The translations under genes were made by a program, and so were the position numbers. From an uncultured Eubacteriales bacterium (lineage in GTDB: Bacteria; Bacillota; Clostridia; Oscillospirales; CAG-382), in the NCBI GenBank assembly GCA_934446095.1, contig CAKSDR010000017.1, positions 1-27,989 of the forward strand: a DNA stretch of 27,989 nt, in the 5' to 3' direction. The notes under the pieces are model-generated. The model saw only the letters and a list, made by a program, of their open reading frames with translations. It had not been told where the DNA came from and did not search any database. Below, one piece after another: positions 15,671-23,135 of this stretch. The stretch's first letter is position 1. Every line of letters begins with the position of its first letter.

Positions 15671-16225
15671 ATGGAAAAAGAAACGGAATGCAGTAAAAAA
15701 ATATTTACAATACCGAATATTATGTCACTGTTTCGTCTTGCTCTCGTTCCCATTCTCTTATATCTTTATTTCCACGGACTTTACGCCGAAACTATAATAT
15801 TATTTTTGGTTTCCGGCGCTACTGATATTATAGACGGATATATCGCAAGGCATTTCAACATGGTAAGCGAACTCGGCAAGGCACTTGACCCTGTCGCGGA
15901 TAAACTTACGCAAATTGCAATGCTCTTCTGTCTTATCGCAAAATTTGAAATTTTAAGGATTCCCTGCTTAATACTTATTGTAAAGGAAATCCTGTCCGGC
16001 ACTCTGAACCTTGCGGTTGCAAAGCATACCGGAACTGTCCCCGGCGCTGACTGGCACGGAAAGCTTTCCACGGTTTTTATATACGCAACGTTGTTTACTC
16101 ACCTCGTGTGGCCCGGTATCCCGGAAAATATTTCCATGATTCTTGTCATTATTTCATCCGCAATCATGATTTTGTCTTTTTCTTTATATTTTATAAAAAA
16201 CGTTAAAAAACTGCTAAAAAAATAA
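15671..16225 (+). CDS. pgsA: CDP-alcohol phosphatidyltransferase, PgsA-like
   Basis: Membrane enzyme of phospholipid synthesis, most likely CDP-diacylglycerol:glycerol-3-phosphate 3-phosphatidyltransferase. The 184-aa product holds the complete catalytic signature D52-x2-D55-G56-x2-A59-R60-x8-G69-x3-D73-x3-D77, with N-terminal TIPNIMSLFRLALVP typical of PgsA and about five hydrophobic segments. GGAGG precedes the ATG. It sits between a lipoprotein and a PAP2-fold gene on one strand; the pairing with a phosphatase-fold protein fits lipid metabolism (PgsA makes phosphatidylglycerophosphate). Another pgsA copy may exist in the genome, so the exact substrate is not certain. Confidence 0.9.
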   Translation: MEKETECSKKIFTIPNIMSLFRLALVPILLYLYFHGLYAETIILFLVSGATDIIDGYIARHFNMVSELGKALDPVADKLTQIAMLFCLIAKFEILRIPCLILIVKEILSGTLNLAVAKHTGTVPGADWHGKLSTVFIYATLFTHLVWPGIPENISMILVIISSAIMILSFSLYFIKNVKKLLKK

Positions 16226-16266
16226 CAGCAGCACCATGTATTCAAAATCCGGAAAGGAGGCTTTTA

Positions 16267-16956
16267 ATGATACCGCCGGAAATCAATTACAAAAATTTCA
16301 GTCTTAAGAAAATAAATTCACCGCAGTTCCGGCATTTAAAACTCCTCTTTTTCTGGCCGATTTACGGAATGGCTTTTTCATTCGTCGAACGCGGATATAC
16401 TGTTGATTCTTATTTCGTCGTTCATTGTCCTATAGACGATGTCATTCCTTTTTGCGAATGGTTCTTCATTCCATACCTGTTCTGGTTTGTCTTCATTATC
16501 GGAACGCTTTTGTATACATTGCTTTTTGATGTCGACTCGTTTAAAAGCATGATGAAATATATTATTTTCACATATACCGTAACGATTATAATTTATCTGC
16601 TGTTTCCTACGTGTCAGGAACTGCGCCCGTCAAAACTTGACGGCAGCAGGTTTCTTATAAGAAACCTTTTGCGTTTTTATAGTTTTGATACAAACACAAA
16701 TGTCTGCCCGTCAATACATGTGATAGGTTCATTCGCCGTTTTTTTCACTTTGTGTAAATGCAAACACACAATAGAAAAACCGATTTTTAAGGCTGCGATG
16801 TTTTTTATAACAGTTTTAATCTGCGTTTCGACATTGTTTATAAAACAGCAATCTCTTATTGACATTGCAGCAGCAATGCCCCTTTGCATTCTCGGATATT
16901 TATTATTCTTTAAAAAAACATTTAAACCGAATATTAAAAAAACAGCCGTGCTTTAA
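16267..16956 (+). CDS. PAP2-superfamily membrane protein, probably catalytically altered
   Basis: The 229-aa product has about six hydrophobic segments and the PAP2 motif 2 CPSIHVIGS (H151). The third motif, normally His-x3-Asp with the nucleophilic His, reads KQQSLID: Gln195 occupies the His position while Asp199 is kept. Motif 1 is partial (LRP at 119-121 without the upstream Lys). It therefore looks like the lipid-phosphatase fold of the inositol-phosphorylceramide-synthase-like PAP2 branch, but may not be an active phosphatase. AAGGAGG gives a strong start; it follows pgsA by 41 bp and its stop codon lies inside the terminator. Confidence 0.85.
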   Translation: MIPPEINYKNFSLKKINSPQFRHLKLLFFWPIYGMAFSFVERGYTVDSYFVVHCPIDDVIPFCEWFFIPYLFWFVFIIGTLLYTLLFDVDSFKSMMKYIIFTYTVTIIIYLLFPTCQELRPSKLDGSRFLIRNLLRFYSFDTNTNVCPSIHVIGSFAVFFTLCKCKHTIEKPIFKAAMFFITVLICVSTLFIKQQSLIDIAAAMPLCILGYLLFFKKTFKPNIKKTAVL

Positions 16957-16969
16957 CGGCTGTTTTTTT
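16936..16969. terminator. Bidirectional intrinsic terminator
   Basis: A 14-bp stem, AACAGCCGT/ACGGCTGTT core (16941-16949 with 16956-16964) extended by A/T pairs, six-base loop. It overlaps the PAP2 stop codon and also faces the converging HAD gene. Confidence 0.9.
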
Positions 16970-16982
16970 CTTTTATATAAAA

Positions 16983-17636
16983 TTATTTTTCAAGGTAATC
17001 GTACAGTTCATCGGCGGTTTTCACAAAAACCTTTGCTCCGCTTTTTTTTAGTTCTTCTTCTGTGCGGAATCCCCATAAAACCGAAATTATGTCAAGTCCG
17101 GAATTTTCCGCCGTCTTTACATCGACTTCCGAGTCCCCTATGTAAACTGTCTTTTTCTTTTCTGCGCAGAGTTTTTCTATAGCCTCGTTTACCATATCGG
17201 GACTTGGCTTTTTATTTACCCCGGCATGTTCTCCAATCGCAATATTAAGACTTCCGCCGAAAAAATTCTCCGCAAGTTCCTTTACCGCAGAATCAACTTT
17301 GTTTGACACGACCGCCATCTTATATCCTTCATTTTTAAGTCTTGTCAAAAGATTGCATATACCGTCGTATGGCTTCGTCTTATTAAGGCAATTTTCTTTG
17401 TAGTGTTCTCTGAATATGCCGAAAATCTCTTCGAAACAAGGATTTTTTTCTCCGTCCGGCACCGACAGTTCCATAAGTTTTCTTATGCCGTTGCCCACAC
17501 TTTTTCGGGTATGCTCAAGACTTTTTGTTTCGTATTTTTTTGCTTTAAGTGCAAAATTTACCGAATCGTTCAAATCCTCAAGCGTTTCAAGCAGCGTTCC
17601 GTCCATATCCCAAATAATTGTATCGTACCTTTTCAT
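16983..17636 (-). CDS. HAD-superfamily hydrolase, phosphoglycolate-phosphatase-like
   Basis: The 217-aa product from the ATG at 17636 (GGGGGAT upstream; the open frame extends farther but without support) has the HAD catalytic motif D10-M-D12-G-T, motif II VVSNK and the acidic motif GDSEVDVKTAENSG. The size and cap position match Gph/PpaX-type phosphatases acting on small phosphate esters; the exact substrate is unknown. It starts 16 bp after the TIM-barrel gene on the same strand, so the two form an operon, and ends at the bidirectional terminator. Confidence 0.9.
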   Translation of the reverse strand: MKRYDTIIWDMDGTLLETLEDLNDSVNFALKAKKYETKSLEHTRKSVGNGIRKLMELSVPDGEKNPCFEEIFGIFREHYKENCLNKTKPYDGICNLLTRLKNEGYKMAVVSNKVDSAVKELAENFFGGSLNIAIGEHAGVNKKPSPDMVNEAIEKLCAEKKKTVYIGDSEVDVKTAENSGLDIISVLWGFRTEEELKKSGAKVFVKTADELYDYLEK

Positions 17637-17652
17637 TTTTATCCCCCGTTTT

Positions 17653-18330
17653 TCAAGGATGTTCCTGTCCATTCCTGTATGCCGCCATAATGTCTTTGAA
17701 AATATCGCCGTTGGAAGGCGGTGTCCATGTAATGGCATTGGCTCCCGCTTCTATTGTTCTCTTTATTGTTTCATCTGTGGGACCACCGGTTGCAATTATA
17801 GGAATATCGCTGTACATTTCTCTTATATGTGCGACAACCTCGGCAGTGTACTGGGCCGCCGAAACGTTAAATATTGCAGCTCCCGAATTTACCCTTGACT
17901 CGATGTCTTCGTTTTTTCCCACTACCGTCACAACGCACGGTATATCAACTGTTTCCGAAATTCTTTTTATGACCTGATTTGACGTCGGAGCATTGACTAC
18001 AACTCCAATTGCCCCCTGCATTTCCGCAAACATTGCAAGATTTACAACGCGCTGTCCTTTTGTAAGACCGCCTCCGACCCCTGCGAACACGGGAATATCG
18101 GCAGCAAGCAAAAGCGCCTGAGTTATAACCGGCTGGGGAGTAAACGGATATACTGCGATTACCGCATCTGCATTTACATTTTTAATTATACACAAATCAG
18201 TCGAAAAAACAAGAGATTTTATTTTTTTTCCAAAAACGTATATTCCGCTGCATTCCCTTATCACATCCGGAATACGCAGGGAAAATTTTCTTAAATTTCC
18301 GTCTATTGATTTCGGCATTTTTCTTTTCAT
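17653..18330 (-). CDS. TIM-barrel protein of unknown function (phosphate-binding-barrel-like)
   Basis: The 225-aa product starts at the ATG at 18330 because AAAGGGAGG lies just upstream; the open frame extends to 18636 only through the repeat DNA and that part is not a real N-terminus. The sequence shows alternating hydrophobic strands and small loops: VIAVYPFTP, IPVFAGVGGG, GAIGVVVNAPTS, IPCVVTVVG, GAAIFNVSA, IPIIATGGPTDETI, NAITWTPPS. This is the pattern of an (alpha/beta)8 barrel with a C-terminal phosphate-binding GG, like NanE or ThiE-type barrels. Databases often label relatives only as 'hydrolase' (recalled). The substrate is unknown; the linked HAD phosphatase suggests a phosphorylated compound. 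Confidence 0.75.
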   Translation of the reverse strand: MKRKMPKSIDGNLRKFSLRIPDVIRECSGIYVFGKKIKSLVFSTDLCIIKNVNADAVIAVYPFTPQPVITQALLLAADIPVFAGVGGGLTKGQRVVNLAMFAEMQGAIGVVVNAPTSNQVIKRISETVDIPCVVTVVGKNEDIESRVNSGAAIFNVSAAQYTAEVVAHIREMYSDIPIIATGGPTDETIKRTIEAGANAITWTPPSNGDIFKDIMAAYRNGQEHP

Positions 18331-18413
18331 GGCAAATACCTCCCTTTGTCTTTTAATGCAAATAATTAATAATTGCTTTACAAAATTTTTTGCAAAATTT
18401 TTCCTTATTGCAT

Positions 18414-18535
18414 ATGCTTGCTTGCAAGGGCATTTTCCGCAGCCGTCAATGGCACAGTTCGCGCAAGGCGCGCGAGAGGGCAGTTTTGCTGCCCAAAGGC
18501 TTGCAAAGCAAGACTTTCTGTGTTTATTATACCAT
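18414..18535 (-). repeat. Hairpin-rich 122-bp repeat, copy 1
   Basis: Nearly identical to the second copy 130 bp downstream (about 7 mismatches in 122). Ends form imperfect inverted repeats (CTTGCTTGCAAG at 18418-18429 versus CTTGCAAAGCAAG at 18500-18512). Inside are hairpins CGCGC-AAGGC-GCGCG and GGGCAG-TTTTG-CTGCCC. On the minus strand the flank carries an extended -10, TGGTATAAT (18534-18526), that would transcribe the element toward the TIM-barrel gene. GC content is visibly higher than the surrounding spacer. Strand is assigned by that putative promoter only. Confidence 0.85.
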
Positions 18536-18543
18536 AAGGAAAA

Positions 18544-18665
18544 ATGCTTGCTCGCAAGGGCATTTTCCGCAGCCGTCAATGGCGCAGTTCGCGCAAGGTG
18601 CGCGAGAGGGCAGTTTTGCTGCCCAAAGGCTTGCAAAGCAAGTCTTTCTGTGCCTATTATAACAT
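18544..18665 (-). repeat. Hairpin-rich 122-bp repeat, copy 2
   Basis: Second copy of the element at 18414-18535. The two internal hairpins are conserved; differences fall mostly in loops or flanks (for example AAGGC to AAGGT in the loop of the first hairpin). It also has a minus-strand extended -10, TGTTATAAT (18664-18656). Likely a dispersed MITE-like or REP-like family, but this is an inference from one locus. Confidence 0.85.
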
Positions 18666-18767
18666 ACCCTATCTGTGCAAAACAACAAAAAAACGTATTT
18701 CCGCCGCATATTTAACACTTTGGTAATAATGAATTTGTTTTAATTTTGCAAAATATTTGTATTTGTA

Positions 18768-18796
18768 TTGAAATTTTGCGAAATTTAGAGTATTAT
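18768..18796 (+). promoter_or_regulatory. Promoter of the fructose-bisphosphate aldolase gene
   Basis: TTGAAA (18768-18773), 17 bp, TATTAT (18791-18796), leader about 37 nt. Confidence 0.7.
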
Positions 18797-18839
18797 ATAC
18801 TTAGAATATTAAAATAAATTTTATATGGAGATGTGAAAA

Positions 18840-19703
18840 ATGTTAGTATCAGCAAAAGAAATGTTAACAGCGGCAAAAAAAGGACATTATGCCGTAGGCC
18901 AGTTTAATATCAATAACCTTGAGTGGACAAAAGCCATTCTTCTTACGGCCCAGGAATTAAACTCACCTGTAATACTTGGCGTATCCGAAGGCGCCGGAAA
19001 ATACATGTGCGGATACAAGACTGTAGTCGGCATGGTAAACGGCATGCTTGAATGTCTTAATATTACGGTTCCCGTAGCCCTTCATCTCGACCACGGTTCA
19101 TACGAAGGTGCACTTGCCTGCATTGACGCAGGTTTTTCGTCCGTAATGTTTGACGGTTCTCATTATCCTATTGACGAAAATATTGCAAAAACAAAAGAAC
19201 TTGTAAAGATTACTTCGCAGAAAGGTATCTCGCTTGAAGCAGAAGTCGGAGCGATAGGCGGCGAAGAAGACGGTGTTATAGGCGCCGGAGAATGCGCAGA
19301 TCCCGACGAGTGCAAGATGATTGCCGACCTCGGCGTAACAATGCTTGCAGCCGGCATCGGAAATATCCACGGAAAATACCCTGCAAACTGGAAAGGTCTT
19401 TCTTTTGAAACGCTTGACGCAGTTCAGAAAAAAACCGGTGAAATGCCTCTTGTTCTTCACGGCGGAACAGGTATTCCTGCCGATATGATCAAAAAGGCAA
19501 TAAGCCTCGGCGTTTCAAAAATAAACGTAAACACCGAATGTCAGTTGAGTTTTGCCGCAGCTACAAGAAAGTATATTGAAGCCGGCAAGGATCTTGAAGG
19601 AAAAGGATTCGACCCGAGAAAACTTTTGGCGCCCGGCGTTGAAGCAATTAAAGCAACAGTAAAAGAAAAAATCGAACTTTTCGGTTCAAAAGACAAAGCG
19701 TAA
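18840..19703 (+). CDS. fba: Class II fructose-1,6-bisphosphate aldolase
   Basis: Zinc-dependent cleavage of fructose 1,6-bisphosphate to dihydroxyacetone phosphate and glyceraldehyde 3-phosphate in glycolysis, and the reverse in gluconeogenesis. The 287-aa product has the zinc/catalytic blocks LHLDHGSYE (D84, H85), VMFDGSHYP, EAEVGAIGGEED, GNIHGKYP and LHGGTGIP, and NVNTECQ near the phosphate site; tagatose-bisphosphate aldolase is the only close alternative. TGGAGATG precedes the ATG. Monocistronic, between its own promoter and terminator. Confidence 0.96.
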   Translation: MLVSAKEMLTAAKKGHYAVGQFNINNLEWTKAILLTAQELNSPVILGVSEGAGKYMCGYKTVVGMVNGMLECLNITVPVALHLDHGSYEGALACIDAGFSSVMFDGSHYPIDENIAKTKELVKITSQKGISLEAEVGAIGGEEDGVIGAGECADPDECKMIADLGVTMLAAGIGNIHGKYPANWKGLSFETLDAVQKKTGEMPLVLHGGTGIPADMIKKAISLGVSKINVNTECQLSFAAATRKYIEAGKDLEGKGFDPRKLLAPGVEAIKATVKEKIELFGSKDKA

Positions 19704-19713
19704 GTTTAATATT

Positions 19714-19747
19714 AAAAAGCACCTGCTGGTTGACAGGTGCTTTTTTT
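19714..19747. terminator. Intrinsic terminator, probably bidirectional
   Basis: Stem AAAAAGCACCTG (19714-19725) with CAGGTGCTTTTT (19734-19745), loop of eight, T run after it on the plus strand and also a T run on the minus strand toward the converging Nudix gene. Confidence 0.9.
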
Positions 19748-19767
19748 AACATTTCTTACAAGAATTT

Positions 19768-20238
19768 TTACATTTTAACTCCGTTAAGATACGCATTTTG
19801 AAGGTTATCTCCCCTGTATTCAAGTTTTAATGAAAAAAACGGCTGATTTTCGGAAGCAATAAGATTTAAAAATATTTTGTCGCCTTCCCACATTGCAAGT
19901 TTGTAAAGATCTTCCTTTTCTACCCAGACAAGTTCACCCTCTTCGCAGGTGTCGGAAATATTTCCCGTGAAACAATTACTCGTAAACAAGTGCATATATT
20001 CAGTTTCATAAATATCCGATACAAAAGTTACAATTCCCCTGTAAGAATATTTTTCAAGTTTAAGACCTGTTTCTTCAAGCACTTCCCTTTTCATACATTC
20101 ATCGGGGCTTTCTCCCAGCTCGAATTTTCCCCCGATACCTATCCACTTATCGAAAGAGCCGTCGGACTTATTCTTTGTCCTGTGCATCATCAAATATTTT
20201 CCGTCGTTTTCAATATAGCATAAAGAAGTATTTTTCAT
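19768..20238 (-). CDS. Nudix hydrolase, MutT/8-oxo-dGTP-diphosphatase-like
   Basis: Hydrolyses a nucleoside diphosphate linked to another group; oxidised nucleotides are the likely substrate. The 156-aa product has an intact Nudix box G37-x5-E43-x7-R51-E52-V-L-E55-E56-x-G58-L59 at the normal place. Its ATG overlaps the TudS-like stop in an ATGA (20235-20238), and GGAGA for it lies inside that gene, so the two are translationally coupled. Confidence 0.93.
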   Translation of the reverse strand: MKNTSLCYIENDGKYLMMHRTKNKSDGSFDKWIGIGGKFELGESPDECMKREVLEETGLKLEKYSYRGIVTFVSDIYETEYMHLFTSNCFTGNISDTCEEGELVWVEKEDLYKLAMWEGDKIFLNLIASENQPFFSLKLEYRGDNLQNAYLNGVKM

Positions 20239-20696
20239 TTATTTTCTCCATATATTTTATGTATAACGTTTTCCACACTGCAAAATTTTGATTCTCCGAG
20301 AACAACTATTCCGTTATCCGAAAGCAACTGCGCCGTAATTCCGTTGCCGTCTGTGAGTTTTCCCGTAAATGTCCCGTCATATATTTTACCATATCCGCAC
20401 GAAGGACTTCTCTCTTTTAAAATTGCGATTTTAATATCATTTTCAACGGCAATTTCAAGGGTTTTGCGTGCGCCTGTGGCGTAATTTTCTGTAACGTCCT
20501 TTCCATTTTCTGAAACAACGCGGTTGCCTATAATTTCAGAAGGATCCCTCGGAATCCCAAGGCCGCCCAAACATTCGGGACAAACCGGCAGGAATTCATA
20601 ATTATTTTTTTGTGCATTTATATTTTCATCGCACTTGCTTTTGCCGTCATACCTGCAACTCTCGCCCAGAAGACATGCGCTTATAAGAATTTTCAT
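20235..20696 (-). CDS. DUF523/TudS-family [4Fe-4S] protein
   Basis: The 153-aa product from the ATG at 20696 (ACGGAGAAAATATG) has the family cysteines C8 and C14 in SACLLGESCRYDG, C39/C42 in VCPECLGGLGIPRDPSE and the ERSPSCG motif. This is the DUF523 family, members of which (TudS) remove sulfur from thiouracil using a [4Fe-4S] cluster; activity on thiouracil itself is inferred. The frame's further upstream ATG at 20744 lacks a ribosome site and overlaps the promoter. First gene of a two-gene unit with a Nudix hydrolase, which suggests clean-up of damaged bases or nucleotides. Confidence 0.88.
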   Translation of the reverse strand: MKILISACLLGESCRYDGKSKCDENINAQKNNYEFLPVCPECLGGLGIPRDPSEIIGNRVVSENGKDVTENYATGARKTLEIAVENDIKIAILKERSPSCGYGKIYDGTFTGKLTDGNGITAQLLSDNGIVVLGESKFCSVENVIHKIYGENK

Positions 20697-20720
20697 ATTT
20701 TCTCCGTATTCGTTTTTTAC

Positions 20721-20749
20721 ATTATAGTCCATTTTGAGCGCCAATGCAA
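20721..20749 (-). promoter_or_regulatory. Promoter of the DUF523-Nudix operon
   Basis: Minus-strand TTGCAT (20749-20744), 17 bp, TATAAT (20726-20721), giving a short leader of about 17 nt. It is divergent from the feoAB promoter, 29 bp away. Confidence 0.8.
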
Positions 20750-20777
20750 TATTTTATGATATTATTTTCGAAATTTC

Positions 20778-20806
20778 TTGACAAATTTTCTTATATATAA
20801 TATACT
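20778..20806 (+). promoter_or_regulatory. Promoter of feoA-feoB
   Basis: TTGACA (20778-20783), 17 bp, TATACT (20801-20806). I see no clear Fur or DtxR/IdeR palindrome overlapping it. Confidence 0.82.
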
Positions 20807-20842
20807 GATTTGTTAAATAAAATATATTTCGGAGGAACTGCG

Positions 20843-21067
20843 ATGACTCTTGACAAGTTAGGTATAGGAAAAACGGCAGTAATAACCAAAGTCGGCGGCG
20901 AAGGAGAATTGCGCTTAAGATTTCTTGACATGGGACTTATTCCCAAAACAAAAGTTGCCGTCAAAAAAACTGCTCCGATGGGAGATCCGATTGAACTTAC
21001 AGTGCGAGGATACGAACTCACAATAAGACTTGAAGACGCTCGCAAAATCGAGGTAAAGGAGATATAA
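20843..21067 (+). CDS. feoA: Ferrous iron transport protein A, FeoA
   Basis: A 74-aa SH3-like protein that partners FeoB in Fe(II) uptake. The ATG at 20843 was chosen because TTCGGAGGAACTGCG lies right before it; the frame's earlier ATG at 20810 falls at the transcription start. Motifs RFLDMGLIPKTKV, KKTAPMGDPIELTVRGYELTIR are typical. It ends 6 bp before feoB. Confidence 0.95.
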   Translation: MTLDKLGIGKTAVITKVGGEGELRLRFLDMGLIPKTKVAVKKTAPMGDPIELTVRGYELTIRLEDARKIEVKEI

Positions 21068-21073
21068 TCATCT

Positions 21074-23080
21074 ATGTTATTTGCTCTCGCGGGAAATCAA
21101 AATTGCGGAAAAACCACTCTTTTTAATCGTCTTACAGGTTCAAATCAGCATGTCGGAAATTTTCCCGGAGTAACTGTCGACAGCAAATCCGGTACTGTTA
21201 AAAATCACAGCGACTGTACCGTTGCGGACCTTCCGGGAATATATTCCATTCGTCCTTACACAAGCGAAGAGTTTGTTGCAAGGGATTTTATATTCAATCA
21301 AAATCCCGACTGTATAATAAACATCGTTGACGCTACCAACATAGAAAGAAATTTATATCTTACCCTGCAGTTAATTACACTTCGCATTCCCATGGTGCTC
21401 GCATTGAATATGATAGACGAGATCAGGGGAAACGGAGGAAGTATTGACGCTCATGAGATGTCGGAACTTCTGGGCATTCCGGTAATACCTATAAGTGCCG
21501 CAGAAAACGAAGGAATAGATGAACTTATCGAAACATCTGTTGAATGCGCAAAATCAAAAATACTTCCGAAGGTTTATGATTTCTGCAATTTTGGACCGGT
21601 TTGCGAATGTATTCATAAAATTTCAAATTTAATCGAGAATCATTCCGAAAATATTAATATTTCAAAAACATTCACGGCAACAAAAATCATTGAAAATGAC
21701 TTTGATATCATAAAAAAATTAAACCTTGGAGAACATGAACTTAAAACAATTGAGCAAAGTATATCCAAGATGGAAAATGAAACCGGACTTGACAGATATG
21801 CCTGCATTGCAGACATGAGATACTCGTTTATTGAAAAAATATGCGCGAAAACCGTTAAAAAGCCGGCTATCAGCAAAGAATATATACGAAGTGCAAAAAT
21901 TGACTCATGGCTTACGGGAAAATATCTTGCGGTTCCTTTGTTTTTTGTAATTATTATTTTCGTTTTTTATCTTACATTCAATGTAATAGGAAAATTTTTA
22001 AGCAATGTTTTGTCGTACGGCATTGACAGGGTGACTTCTCTTGCAGACGCACTGCTTACAAATCACAATGTAAACCCGACCGTTCACTCGTTAATAATCG
22101 ACGGCATTTTTTCGGGAGTCGGAAGCGTTCTCAGTTTTCTCCCGATAGTCGTAACTTTATTTTTCTTTCTTTCAATACTTGAAGACACGGGATACATGGC
22201 AAGAATCGCCTTTATAATGGATAAGCCCTTAAGAAAAATCGGACTTTCCGGCAAAAGTTTTGTACCCATGCTCATCGGATTTGGCTGTTCCGTCCCCGCA
22301 ATAATGGCATCAAGAACCCTCTCCTCCGGCCGCGACAGAAAAATGACGATACTTCTGATTCCTTATATGAGTTGTTCTGCAAAAATTCCTATATACGCAG
22401 TATTCGCATCCGCATTCTTCCCGTCGCATCCGGCGCTTGTAATGTCCGGCCTTTATTTCTTTGGAATTGCAGCCGGAATTACAGTCGCATGCATCTTAAA
22501 CAAAACTGTCTTTCGCGGCAAGCCCGTTCCTTTTGTTATGGAATTGCCAAACTACAGGTTTCCGTCATTCAAGAGCGTTATGCTTCTTATGCGTGACAAG
22601 GCGCGCGACTTTTTGCAAAGAGCTTTTTCGGTTATTTTCATAGCGACGGTTATAATTTGGTTTCTCGAAAATTTCGATAAAAATTTCAATCTTACGCATG
22701 ACAATTCCTTGAGTTTGCTTGCCGCTGCGGGGAAATTTATATCACCTATATTTGCCCCTCTCGGCTTTTCCGACTGGAAAACAGCAACTTCCCTTGTCGC
22801 AGGCTTTACTGCAAAAGAAGCGGTAATAAGTACGCTTGCCGTCCTGACGGGAACAAGTATCAGCAAACTTTCGGGTTCTCTTTGCTCGCTGTTTACTCCG
22901 ATATCGGCAATATCGTTTCTTATATTCACGCTTTTATACACACCGTGTATCGCTGCGGTTTCAGTTATAAAAAAAGAATTGTCTTCAGGTCTTGCCGCAC
23001 TTGGAGTCGTATTCATGCAATGCGCTGCCGCATTGATATTTTCATTTGCCACATATAATATTCTGTGTCTTTTTTGCTGA
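21074..23080 (+). CDS. feoB: Ferrous iron transporter B, FeoB
   Basis: The 668-aa GTP-driven Fe(II) transporter. N-terminal G domain: G1 GNQNCGKT (residues 7-14), G3 DLPG, G4 NMID and G5 SA near residue 142; then a helical regulatory segment and a membrane half from about residue 270 with the FeoB gate regions (IIDGIFSGVGSVLSFLPIV, GFGCSVPAIMASRTL, PYMSCSAKIPIY). Start ATG 21074 follows AAGGAGATATAATC with wide spacing. Co-transcribed with feoA; no terminator is seen before the copper ATPase gene that starts 55 bp later. Confidence 0.97.
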   Translation: MLFALAGNQNCGKTTLFNRLTGSNQHVGNFPGVTVDSKSGTVKNHSDCTVADLPGIYSIRPYTSEEFVARDFIFNQNPDCIINIVDATNIERNLYLTLQLITLRIPMVLALNMIDEIRGNGGSIDAHEMSELLGIPVIPISAAENEGIDELIETSVECAKSKILPKVYDFCNFGPVCECIHKISNLIENHSENINISKTFTATKIIENDFDIIKKLNLGEHELKTIEQSISKMENETGLDRYACIADMRYSFIEKICAKTVKKPAISKEYIRSAKIDSWLTGKYLAVPLFFVIIIFVFYLTFNVIGKFLSNVLSYGIDRVTSLADALLTNHNVNPTVHSLIIDGIFSGVGSVLSFLPIVVTLFFFLSILEDTGYMARIAFIMDKPLRKIGLSGKSFVPMLIGFGCSVPAIMASRTLSSGRDRKMTILLIPYMSCSAKIPIYAVFASAFFPSHPALVMSGLYFFGIAAGITVACILNKTVFRGKPVPFVMELPNYRFPSFKSVMLLMRDKARDFLQRAFSVIFIATVIIWFLENFDKNFNLTHDNSLSLLAAAGKFISPIFAPLGFSDWKTATSLVAGFTAKEAVISTLAVLTGTSISKLSGSLCSLFTPISAISFLIFTLLYTPCIAAVSVIKKELSSGLAALGVVFMQCAAALIFSFATYNILCLFC

Positions 23081-23135
23081 TATCTTCATGAGAAATTTTC
23101 AATAAATATTTTTATTAAAACGAAAGGAGAAGAAA

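Larger units (their letters stand above)
18331..18839. other. Intergenic region: repeats and two divergent promoters
   Basis: No gene is supported here; the open frames on both strands are artefacts of the GC-richer repeats. Contents: a weak minus-strand promoter for the TIM-barrel gene (TTGCAA 18395-18390, 18 bp, TATTAA 18371-18366), two copies of a 122-bp repeat at 18414-18535 and 18544-18665, an AT-rich stretch, and the fructose-bisphosphate aldolase promoter at 18768-18796. Confidence 0.7.

Noticed and set aside
18331..18636. N-terminal extension of the TIM-barrel frame and several frames on both strands through the repeats
   Set aside because: They arise from the GC-richer repeat copies lacking stops; the same peptide words appear twice because the DNA is duplicated, and the ATG at 18330 has the ribosome site.
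20740..20842. Fur or DtxR/IdeR operator at the feoAB promoter
   Set aside because: No recognisable 19-bp palindrome overlaps the promoter; the sequence is only AT-rich.
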